64,000 nucleotides of DNA from Halieaceae bacterium. GTDB lineage: Bacteria; Pseudomonadota; Gammaproteobacteria; Pseudomonadales; Halieaceae. The position numbers and the translations under genes are program-made. The notes under the pieces were generated by a model, which had not been told where the DNA came from, ran no database searches, and saw only the letters and a list, made by a program, of their open reading frames with translations. This document shows positions 57,786 to 64,000 of this stretch, in pieces (position 1 is the first letter of the stretch; every line of letters starts with the position of its first letter). The stretch spans positions 101,572 through 165,571 of the forward strand of contig PBLO01000039.1 of assembly GCA_002721785.1 (NCBI GenBank), given 5' to 3'.

Positions 57786-58495
57786 GCAGCGCGTCCTACA
57801 GTCAGCTCACGCTCAACGGCCTGTGGAAGAACAACCCCGCACTGGTGCAGCTATTAGGGCTTTGCCCGCTGCTTGCGGTCACGGCCTCCACCGTCAACGC
57901 GCTCGGCCTTGCCGCAGCCACACTGTTTGTTCTGGTGGTCTCCAACACCACGGTGTCACTGATTCGCAGCGTCGTGTCAGACACTATTCGCTTGCCCGTC
58001 TTTGTGATGATCATTGCTGCGGCCGTGACCGTCACCGAATTGCTCATGCAGGCCTACAGCTACGAGCTCTATCAGATACTGGGTATTTTTCTGCCGCTTA
58101 TCACCACCAACTGCATCATTTTGGGCCGCGCCGACGCCTTTGCCCGCAAGAACCCGGTTCCTGCGGCGCTCTATGACGGGTTCATCATGGGCGTGGGCTT
58201 CGGCGCGGTGCTAGTGCTACTCGGCGCCATCCGCGAACTTCTCGGCACCGGGGCACTCTTTGCCGATATGCAGCTACTGTTCGGTGAAGGCGCAGAGCAC
58301 TGGCGCTGGGACATTTTCAATGTGGACTATCCCTTCCTGGTGGCCATCCTGCCTCCGGGGGCCTTTCTCGTCACGGGTTGCCTCATAGCGGTCAAAAATG
58401 CGATCGATACCACTCTGGAGCGGCGCGCCAAGGCTCAGGCCGAGGCGCCAGTGACCGGCAGCAAGCGGGTACGCGTTACGGGTACGGTTTCCTGA
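57782..58495 (+). CDS. rsxE: Electron transport complex subunit RsxE/RnfE
   Basis: Six-helix membrane subunit that pairs with RsxA. Length 237 residues. [39 protein letters not shown] and [24 protein letters not shown] are diagnostic, again with the conserved cysteines. Ends the rsxABCDGE operon; nth, which follows rnfE in E. coli and Pseudomonas, is elsewhere in this window (25197). The convergent gene downstream ends 14 bp away. Confidence 0.97.
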   Translation: MSSASYSQLTLNGLWKNNPALVQLLGLCPLLAVTASTVNALGLAAATLFVLVVSNTTVSLIRSVVSDTIRLPVFVMIIAAAVTVTELLMQAYSYELYQILGIFLPLITTNCIILGRADAFARKNPVPAALYDGFIMGVGFGAVLVLLGAIRELLGTGALFADMQLLFGEGAEHWRWDIFNVDYPFLVAILPPGAFLVTGCLIAVKNAIDTTLERRAKAQAEAPVTGSKRVRVTGTVS

Positions 58496-58509
58496 GGCCG
58501 AGTTGTCAC

Positions 58510-58917
58510 TCAGGTAGCCAAGGCGTCTCCTCTCACCAAGGTTGACAGGATCTCATCCACCGCGGCGGCATCCAGACCGTCGTCCTCCTCATCGCAGGCG
58601 TAGGTGATGTACAGCAACGCATCACCGTAGGTCAGGTACCACTCCGTTATCACCGACCCGCTCTCCTCGAATTGGCCGGTGAATCCCGTAAAACCGCCAT
58701 AGTCCGCCGCATGCCAGGCCGAGATTTCCGGCGATTCCTCTCTGGCGATATCCATCGCCGCTATCTCCTCGCCTGCCCCGGAGGCGCGCACGAGCGTCGT
58801 TACCGCCAATTCACCGATACCGTCCTGATCGGTGATCAACACCACATCCTCACTCTGCTCGGCAGACCATTCATCAGGCAGCATCAAACACCAGTAATCG
58901 GTTTCGATGATATTCAT
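58510..58917 (-). CDS. Small acidic protein of unknown function
   Basis: From the ATG at 58917 (MNIIETDYWCLMLPDEWSAEQSEDVV), preceded by AAGGAG, 135 residues. The composition is strongly acidic. It starts like a protein with a beta-sandwich that reports on its own expression (YWCLMLPDEWSAEQSEDVVLITDQDGIGELAVTTL) and ends with TEWYLTYGDALLYITYACDEEDDGLDAAAVDEILSTL. I recall similar short proteins in gammaproteobacteria but cannot name the family with confidence. No signal peptide. Convergent with rsxE. Confidence 0.72.
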   Translation of the reverse strand: MNIIETDYWCLMLPDEWSAEQSEDVVLITDQDGIGELAVTTLVRASGAGEEIAAMDIAREESPEISAWHAADYGGFTGFTGQFEESGSVITEWYLTYGDALLYITYACDEEDDGLDAAAVDEILSTLVRGDALAT

Positions 58918-59078
58918 GGATGAGTTCTTCTCCTTTTTCGAGGGCTTTAGCGGCCTCTCATGTGCAAACACCGGGGCGCAATGCTGATGCTTAACACCGT
59001 TTTGGACGTCGCGTCACACAGGGACGCGGCACCACACCAGGCCACCCGGCCTCCGAGGCATGTATGAGCCCCCTGCGG

Positions 59079-59537
59079 TTAAGCACAGCTACTCAAGGCC
59101 AGGGTCATTAACACTGCATCCTCACGCCCATCTCCGAGCGCATAATAATCACGCCGGCGGCCCGTCTCCTGAAAAGACAACGAACGATATAACGCGCGCG
59201 CGGCGATGTTGCTGTCACGCACCTCCAGATCAACCTGCGTCACACTCGGTAAGGCACCCAGAGATGCCCAAAGTAGCTGTTTACCCAGACCCTGGCGGCG
59301 GCACGACGCCGTCACCCGAAGGTCAATCAGTTCAGCTCGCTCCGCCACACATTGGTACCAGATGGCAGCCACTGGCGCGTCCTCTCGAGCTAACACCCAA
59401 GCGTGGCAGGAAGGTTGAATGAGCAAGCTGGATAAAAAGGACAGGCTGGCCCCATCAGACGTGGAGTAAAGCGGTGCCATCGAACGCGTATCGCAATCAG
59501 TCGTCAGCGCCTTTAATGCGGGAATCGCCTCAGTCAC
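59079..59537 (-). CDS. rimI: Ribosomal protein S18-alanine N-acetyltransferase (RimI-type GNAT)
   Basis: GNAT-fold acetyltransferase of 152 residues. The acetyl-CoA loop is RRQGLGKQLLWASL, preceded by the strand AELIDLRVTASC, and the RimI-like C-terminal block is VDLEVRDSNIAARALYRSLSFQETGRRRDYYAL. E. coli RimI acetylates the N-terminal Ala of ribosomal protein S18. It overlaps the upstream HolD-like gene by 8 bp, as holD-rimI do in E. coli, which supports both calls. Confidence 0.9.
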   Translation of the reverse strand: MTEAIPALKALTTDCDTRSMAPLYSTSDGASLSFLSSLLIQPSCHAWVLAREDAPVAAIWYQCVAERAELIDLRVTASCRRQGLGKQLLWASLGALPSVTQVDLEVRDSNIAARALYRSLSFQETGRRRDYYALGDGREDAVLMTLALSSCA

Positions 59538-60279
59538 TGTGACAAAGCGGCCTGAGCGTCGCCCAAGCCGTTTGCTTCAACGCGCTGTCCCGCAGCATTT
59601 CCAGACTGGACGGGATGTGATGCACCGGCAAACCTGTATCAGGCAGGCTTTCGCAGGGGCCCATGCAGATGATTAATTGAGTTCGGTGGTCTGTCGTCAG
59701 CCGCTGGAGGAAACCGGATAGCATATCTCCCAAGCCTCCCGGAGCTTTAGCCAGGGCGCTCTGCTGCGCGGGCGGCCAATCGAATTGCTGGTGCCCACAT
59801 CGCACTGACGCGCCTCGAATCGCGCGAGCCATCGCTGCAATCAACTGCAACTGCTCCTGCCGGAGCAACTGATCTTCGAGTACTTCTACCCAGAGCACAT
59901 CACCACTGGTCACCATCACAAGAGAGAGTGGCGGCTGTTTATCTGGCGCTGCTTGTGAGCCGGTAGGAGTATCGGTGCTCGGGTGTACCGCTTCAGACTG
60001 CGCTTTCTGCGCCTCTGCTCGAGGCACCTCGCTAGGGCCTTCAAGCATGGCACGGACCTGTGCGCCTTGTGCCTCAACTTTGCGGGGCGCCGCTGCTGCA
60101 CTCATCTGCGACTCGACCTGCTGCGGCGCAGCGTAGCGCGCTGCCGGCCTTGCACCCGCCGGATCGGTACGGCTGACCAAAGGCGTGATGCCCAGCGCCG
60201 CCAGCGAGGCACGTCGTGCACATTCCAGTGCCCACAACGCCTCAGGCGCAACCGGTAACGAGGTATCTGTATCCGTCAT
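59530..60279 (-). CDS. HolD-like protein (putative DNA polymerase III psi subunit), extended
   Basis: A 249-residue protein. The N-terminal WALECARRASLAALGITPLVSR resembles the start of HolD/psi proteins, where a short helix precedes a LGI-type motif. A 70-residue linker rich in Ala, Gln, Pro and Glu follows (about 45-115). The C-terminal half has a compact alpha/beta look (LVMVTSGDVLWVEVLEDQLLRQEQLQLI, TQLIICMGPCESLP). Position directly upstream of rimI with an 8-bp overlap fits holD. E. coli psi is only 137 residues. Identity rests mainly on context and the N-terminal motif. Confidence 0.55.
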   Translation of the reverse strand: MTDTDTSLPVAPEALWALECARRASLAALGITPLVSRTDPAGARPAARYAAPQQVESQMSAAAAPRKVEAQGAQVRAMLEGPSEVPRAEAQKAQSEAVHPSTDTPTGSQAAPDKQPPLSLVMVTSGDVLWVEVLEDQLLRQEQLQLIAAMARAIRGASVRCGHQQFDWPPAQQSALAKAPGGLGDMLSGFLQRLTTDHRTQLIICMGPCESLPDTGLPVHHIPSSLEMLRDSALKQTAWATLRPLCHSD

Positions 60280-60319
60280 AAGGGCATTATCTCATGCCCG
60301 CGTGGTGCTGCGGCAGCGA

Positions 60320-61165
60320 TTACCCGAACCACTTCCACCCCCAACGGTTGAAGAAGCGCATCGCACCGCTTATAAACCAGCGGATATGGCGGGCGCCTTT
60401 GCGTGCTGCGTCGCCACCGTGATGAACGATCCGTATCTGGCTGTGTTCTAGCACTTGGCCGAGCTGGGCCATTTTCAGCGACAGGTCGTAGTCCTCGAAA
60501 TACAGAAAAAAGCGCTCGTCAAAGCCACCCACGGCATCAAAAATCTCCCGCCGAACCCACATGCAACAGCCGGAAGCCAACGTAACAGGCCGCACTTCCC
60601 CGTGGTTGGGCTGATCTCTCATCTCGTAACGCGCCAGCGCACGCCCACTCAGGCGCTTGAGCCAAGTAGGTCCAAACGCGCGCAGTCCCAGCACCCAGAC
60701 CGAGGGGTACGCCTTGGCGAAATATTCCCGCTCCCCACTGTCGCGTCGCCCCGTGGGCGCCAAGAGTGCTGCTGAAGGCGCCGACGTCAGTACCTCCATC
60801 GCGAGGCGGATCGCCTCTTCGGCAAGCTGCACATCAGGATTCAAGATCAGATGGAATGGCCCCTCGCAGGACGACATCGCGTGATTGTGGCCAGCGCCAT
60901 ATCCGCCGTTGTGATCCGCTATCACGTAATTCAGCGTCAGAGAGTCTTGTGACGCGAAATCGGCCAGCAACTGTTGGCACTTTGCGCTGTAAGCGGTGTC
61001 GCAACTGTTATCCCAACACACCATCTTGACGCCGGAGAGGTGCGCTGCCCGCAGTGATGTAATCACCGATTCCACCAATGCGCGCAACTGCTCCAAGGGG
61101 CTGTGAAACAGCACTACACTAAGAGTCAACTGCGGGATCGGATCGCTACTCTGGCCATTCTGCAT
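60320..61165 (-). CDS. Family 2 glycosyltransferase (rhamnosyltransferase-like)
   Basis: A 281-residue GT-A-fold transferase. Nucleotide-sugar features: LSVVLFHSPLEQLRALVESV at the start, VCWDNSC, NGGYGAGHNHAM, the DXD-like LILNPDVQLAEEAI, and the acceptor-side LASGCCMWVRREIFDAVGGFDERFFLYFEDYDLSLKM with the catalytic ED. This resembles WbbL-type rhamnosyltransferases, which build cell-surface polysaccharide. No other polysaccharide genes are in view, so the product is unknown. No transmembrane segments. The end RFFNRWGWKWFG is amphipathic and may touch the membrane. Confidence 0.88.
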   Translation of the reverse strand: MQNGQSSDPIPQLTLSVVLFHSPLEQLRALVESVITSLRAAHLSGVKMVCWDNSCDTAYSAKCQQLLADFASQDSLTLNYVIADHNGGYGAGHNHAMSSCEGPFHLILNPDVQLAEEAIRLAMEVLTSAPSAALLAPTGRRDSGEREYFAKAYPSVWVLGLRAFGPTWLKRLSGRALARYEMRDQPNHGEVRPVTLASGCCMWVRREIFDAVGGFDERFFLYFEDYDLSLKMAQLGQVLEHSQIRIVHHGGDAARKGARHIRWFISGAMRFFNRWGWKWFG

Positions 61166-61193
61166 GTCGCCAGAATAACAGTGTGGTCAGCGG

Positions 61194-61652
61194 GTGAATA
61201 CGCGAGGTTCGCTGGTCCTTGTGAATTCCTTCTCGGACGCGAGCAACTTCGACATCATGGTCATTAATAGCGCAGAGCGCGAGCCCTCGTCGTTTTTGGG
61301 CGATCAATTCTACACCGTCTATGTCTCAGACATTTTCAATAACCCGCCACCAGCTGGCTCAACAATCAGCTTTGAGGGAAGTGGAGAATGTGAAGCTCTG
61401 ACGGAGGTCCCACCGATTTCAGATTCCAATAAGGCTGGCGCCTATGCTACGGCCCTGGCGGTACAGACCAATGACTTTGCGCAATCGCTTGAAGAGGCCG
61501 CCAACTCAGCACCCGATAAGCTAACCGTCAAACTGACTCTGCCAAACGGGTCGTTTATTACCGAGACCTATGCGTGTCGGGTAGACCGCTGCGCGGACGA
61601 CCCCGCCCAGTTCCCGGATTTTTCTCCTTCGCCCCCAGCATGCGGCCAGTGA
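61194..61652 (+). CDS. Orphan secreted-protein-like fragment
   Basis: An ORF of 152 residues with a GTG start, no signal peptide and a poor ribosome-binding site. An in-frame TAA lies six codons upstream. The sequence reads like the end of a larger extracellular protein: beta-rich SLVLVNSFSDASNFDIMVINSAERE, then GSTISFEGSGECEALTEVPPISDSNKAGAYATALAV, and a Cys-rich Pro-rich end (CRVDRCADDPAQFPDFSPSPPACG). I do not recognise a family. It may be a truncated remnant of an Ig-like surface protein, or a small gene with a misjudged start. Confidence 0.45.
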   Translation: MNTRGSLVLVNSFSDASNFDIMVINSAEREPSSFLGDQFYTVYVSDIFNNPPPAGSTISFEGSGECEALTEVPPISDSNKAGAYATALAVQTNDFAQSLEEAANSAPDKLTVKLTLPNGSFITETYACRVDRCADDPAQFPDFSPSPPACGQ

Positions 61653-61779
61653 GCAAAACTGGTCCCACTCACCGCAACATTCTCCCATTTCAGCGTCTCG
61701 GAGGCGCCCTCGCGGTCTGTCGCGACGACTCCGGCAGTATTATGATGTTGACGACACAACGCGAGGGAGCATAAATACA

Positions 61780-62541
61780 ATGGGACTCAAAGGTACTTCA
61801 AGAGTGCGACGTGGGCTTGCCGGTCTATCCGCTGGATTTCTGGCAGCTTGTCTTAGCGTCGCCAGCTCGGCGACAAACCTATCCAGCGGTTACACCAACG
61901 TGTTCGCCCTCAATAGTGATTTTTCCAAAGGAGCCTACCAATTTGGGTTCGGTTGGGACCCGGCAAATGCTGGCTCGGGTATCACGCAAGCAGGGAACAC
62001 GGTTTATCTCACGGCTCAAAATATTACTTGCAACGGCAATGCCAACGACAAAGACACGGTGTGGGGTTGCGACGGCAGCGGTCCGATCGCTGGCTATGGC
62101 AAGTTGATCCAGGACCTGCTGTTTTTTAACGAAGTCACATATGCCAACGGAGATGATCCGGCTTCAGGCGTGTGGCAGGGATGCTTCGCTGCTAACGACC
62201 TCGCTGAGGGTTACTCTCGCCAGGCGTTCGTAAAGGTCCTGCAAAATGGTGGCAACTACGACACGTACTACGAGGAGTATGACGGAAGTGGCTCGTGCTA
62301 CTCGATCCCGTGGTCCATAGCAGGTGACGCCGACGTCATACTGCAACGAGGGGTCATGATCTCCGGTCCTAACGGTCTAGCCGACGCTGACTACGGCTCC
62401 GCTACGGTATACCTGAACACTAATGCCGTTCCGGGTGCGCCAGAACCTGGTGATCCCAACGCCATCCCTGTGCTGCCACTGGGCGGTCTGTTTGGCATGA
62501 TTGCGCTACTGGGCTTGTTCGGCATCCGCCGGCTGAAATAA
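61780..62541 (+). CDS. Secreted protein with exosortase-type C-terminal sorting signal
   Basis: A 253-residue protein with a signal peptide (RRGLAGLSAGFLAACLSVASSAT) and a tripartite C-terminus: Pro-rich motif IPVLPLGG, hydrophobic helix LFGMIALLGLFGI, then basic RRLK. That layout is the PEP-CTERM/IPTL-CTERM style signal cut by exosortases; the IPxLP variant most resembles the IPTL/XrtH group. The mature part is Gly/Asn/Tyr-rich with four to six cysteines (ITCNGNANDKDTVWGCDG, GCFAAND, GSCYSIPW) and no enzyme motif. GAGGGAG lies 11 nt before the ATG. A terminator follows, so it is its own transcript. No exosortase gene is in this window. Confidence 0.82.
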   Translation: MGLKGTSRVRRGLAGLSAGFLAACLSVASSATNLSSGYTNVFALNSDFSKGAYQFGFGWDPANAGSGITQAGNTVYLTAQNITCNGNANDKDTVWGCDGSGPIAGYGKLIQDLLFFNEVTYANGDDPASGVWQGCFAANDLAEGYSRQAFVKVLQNGGNYDTYYEEYDGSGSCYSIPWSIAGDADVILQRGVMISGPNGLADADYGSATVYLNTNAVPGAPEPGDPNAIPVLPLGGLFGMIALLGLFGIRRLK

Positions 62542-62565
62542 GGCAGTAGGCGTAGTAAGACAAAG

Positions 62566-62587
62566 AGGGGCTAACGCCCCTTTTTTT
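62566..62587 (+). terminator. Intrinsic terminator after the CTERM gene
   Basis: AGGGGC, loop TAAC, GCCCCT, then seven T. Six perfect pairs; 24 bp after the stop codon of the CTERM-type protein. Confidence 0.92.
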
Positions 62588-63088
62588 ATGCTCAATAGAA
62601 GTGAGATCGAGTGACAATTCTGCTGGGCGCTACAACCTGGGTGTGGAAACTGATAGCAAGAATAAGCAGGTAACAATCCCCTCGACGCTACGCGCTTGAT
62701 ACGGTTTGATTGCCGTGCGTCCGCCGCAACATCTGTGCAAACAAGTCGAGGCACCAACGCTGGCAGTAACGTTCGTCAGAGCACCGCGACCTCTTCACAG
62801 TAAGCAGCCCTCAGTACACCCGCGTGGACGTCGTGTTCATGGCAGTAAGAAAAAAACCAATCCCCTCACACAGCGCCTTCTTGACCGAGTCGCCGCAGAG
62901 CGTGGCAAGCAACCCTCTCGCTCATCCGTAAGGCTCCGACACGCTTTTAGGTTAGGTACGGTACCCAGAGTTCGGCTAAGGAGCACCTCTACCAGCAGAT
63001 TTTGGCGCAGCATTCGACTGCCGCGAGCGCAAGCAGAGAAATCGATCTCAGGAGTGTGGTAAAACTAGACTCAGCTCTGGAATCTTTT
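62588..63088. other. 500-bp gene-less stretch
   Basis: Between the CTERM terminator and the degenerate rRNA terminator I see no supported gene. The ORF at 62706-63062 (+) has no ribosome-binding site, unusual Arg/Ser/Pro-rich composition and no recognisable domain. No tRNA cloverleaf, no repeat array and no clear promoter could be read on either strand. It may be decayed DNA or the far downstream flank of the rRNA operon. Confidence 0.6.
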
Positions 63089-63120
63089 AAAAAAAAGCCC
63101 AACGCTTACGCTATCGGGGG
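63089..63120 (-). terminator. Degenerate copy of the rRNA terminator
   Basis: Minus strand CCCGATAGC, loop GTAA, GCGTTGGG, then T8. Stem with two G-U pairs and one bulge. It is the same design as the intact rRNA terminator 210 bp away (CCCCGATCGC-GTTA-GCGGTCGGGG-T8), so it looks like an older copy. Confidence 0.6.
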
Positions 63121-63136
63121 TTTTCTTTTTTTAGAA

Positions 63137-63253
63137 GCCCAGCAATGACCTCGCTTGGTCCCAAGCACTGCATGCGATCTCTCGGCGACGCCTGCTGTGC
63201 ATTCACCGCCGCAACTGTGGGGCTGGCGTGATCCCATTAACCGAGCCCTACTT
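63137..63253 (-). pseudogene. Decayed 5S rRNA remnant
   Basis: Plus-strand GAAGCCCAGCAATGACCT here matches GAAGCCTGGCGATGACCT at the 3' end of the intact 5S, and TCGGCGACGC matches TCGGCGATGC. In both copies the second block begins exactly 48 bases after the first. Beyond that, similarity is weak. A degenerate terminator lies on the far side at the same distance as for the intact gene. This is best read as a tandem 5S-terminator duplicate that has decayed. The end coordinate is set by analogy with the intact length. Confidence 0.6.
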
Positions 63254-63298
63254 GGCCGTAGCCGGCAAAATTAGCGGGTAAAATTAGGTCACGCATCC

Positions 63299-63330
63299 AA
63301 AAAAAACCCCGACCGCTAACGCGATCGGGG
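63299..63330 (-). terminator. Intrinsic terminator of the rRNA operon
   Basis: Minus strand CCCCGATCGC, loop GTTA, GCGGTCGGGG, then T8. Ten pairs including one G-U. It begins 16 bp after the 3' end of 5S rRNA and ends the operon. Confidence 0.92.
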
Positions 63331-63345
63331 TTCTCTTTTTTAGAA

Positions 63346-63462
63346 GCCTGGCGATGACCTACTCTCACATGGGGAAGCCCCACACTACCATCGGCGATGC
63401 ACCGTTTCACTGCTGAGTTCGGAATGGATCAGGTGGTTCCAGTACTCTATTGTCGCCAGGCA
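63346..63462 (-). rRNA. rrf: 5S ribosomal RNA
   Basis: About 117 nt on the minus strand, read as TGCCTGGCGACAATAGAGTA to CATCGCCAGGC. The terminal stem (GCCTGGCGA/TCGCCAGGC), the conserved CCGAACTCAG of loop B-C and GATGGTAGTGTGGGG are present. Located downstream of 23S in the standard order. The ORF at 63385-63603 in the track is an artefact over it. Confidence 0.95.
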
Positions 63463-63743
63463 AACTGGTGTGAATGGCAAATAGCATGCTAAGAACCATT
63501 CAAATAGGGCGGTAAATCGAAACTGAGCCTGTCGGATGATTAGTCCGACGCACACTATGACTTGATCACAACATGCTCTCGTCGCCTGCCTAGGTGTTGC
63601 CACCCAGTTAGGGACTCAAACCATCACGCTTTCGCATGATGCCGAAGTCTTCTGAGCTTTTCTCTTTACGCACCGGCCTACAACGACTGATCGCGCAACT
63701 GCGCTTTACCGCAGCGAGATCCGCTACAAATAACTTGGATTAT
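63463..63743 (-). other. 23S-5S internal transcribed spacer
   Basis: About 280 bp between the 23S 3' end and the 5S 5' end. I see no tRNA gene in it. Part of it should pair with the 23S flank for RNase III processing, but the partner lies outside the window. Confidence 0.7.

Positions 63744-64000
<257 letters not shown>

Noticed and set aside
62706-63062. 118-residue ORF on the plus strand
   Set aside because: No ribosome-binding site, Arg/Ser/Pro-rich, no domain. It sits in an apparently non-coding stretch between two terminators.

Overview
The window is chromosomal DNA from a marine-type gammaproteobacterium. Three things point there: the complete order rpsB-tsf-pyrH-frr-uppS-cdsA-dxr-rseP-bamA-skp-lpxD-fabZ-lpxA-lpxB-rnhB-dnaE, the purM/purN-DUF2066-hda neighbourhood as in Pseudomonas, and an rsxABCDGE operon. 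The moderately high GC, the exosortase-type C-terminal signal and the DUF content would suit the OM60/NOR5 (Halieaceae, Cellvibrionales) group. That placement is inference, not proof. Most of the window is dense core genome with 1-4 base stop/start overlaps.

Region by region. 1-658 is the N-terminal part of a homodimeric pyruvate dehydrogenase E1 (minus), next to an isochorismatase-fold hydrolase (plus). 1351-20304 (minus) is the translation / isoprenoid / phospholipid / outer-membrane / lipid A supercluster, ending in dnaE, a putative Nudix lipoprotein and a DUF1244 protein. A GC-discriminator promoter drives rpsB and is divergent from map. 20540-28503 (plus) carries map, glnD, dapC, nth, an ArsC/Spx-like gene, dapD and dapE: nitrogen sensing plus the succinylase branch of lysine/diaminopimelate synthesis. 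28492-31288 holds an unidentified ORF, rsmJ, an LRR lipoprotein and a lipid A late acyltransferase. 31325-36810 (minus) is dapA-bamC-MBL hydrolase followed by a three-gene meta-cleavage lower pathway (hydratase, acylating aldehyde dehydrogenase, aldolase). 36855-42991 has a DUF3806 protein, a Nudix hydrolase, sppA, wrbA with DUF2069, yihY and a thioredoxin-fold lipoprotein. 43139-45466 has a candidate small RNA, a PTPS-like protein lacking the usual catalytic Cys, an SDR and a VUT/YhhQ transporter. 45429-49939 has hda, DUF2066, purM, purN and DUF3108. 50125-53314 has dcd, a short Mrp/ApbC and a short metG. 53401-58495 is rsxABCDGE. 58510-61165 has a small acidic protein, rimI, a HolD-like protein and a GT2 glycosyltransferase. 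61194-62541 has an orphan fragment and a secreted CTERM-type protein with a good terminator. The end of the window (minus) is the 3' end of an rRNA operon: partial 23S, 5S and its terminator, followed by what appears to be a decayed second copy of 5S plus terminator.

Most of the biology is envelope construction (LPS, BAM complex, SppA, RseP, peptidoglycan precursors through dap genes and uppS) together with core information processing. I did not find a clearly new multi-gene system. The best leads are the degenerate 5S-terminator duplication, a 6 x 7 bp tandem array at the lpxL/aldolase convergence, a putative Nudix lipoprotein whose start lies inside dnaE, the PTPS-like / SDR / VUT group with an apparent stand-alone small RNA, and the degradative cassette appended to a housekeeping operon.
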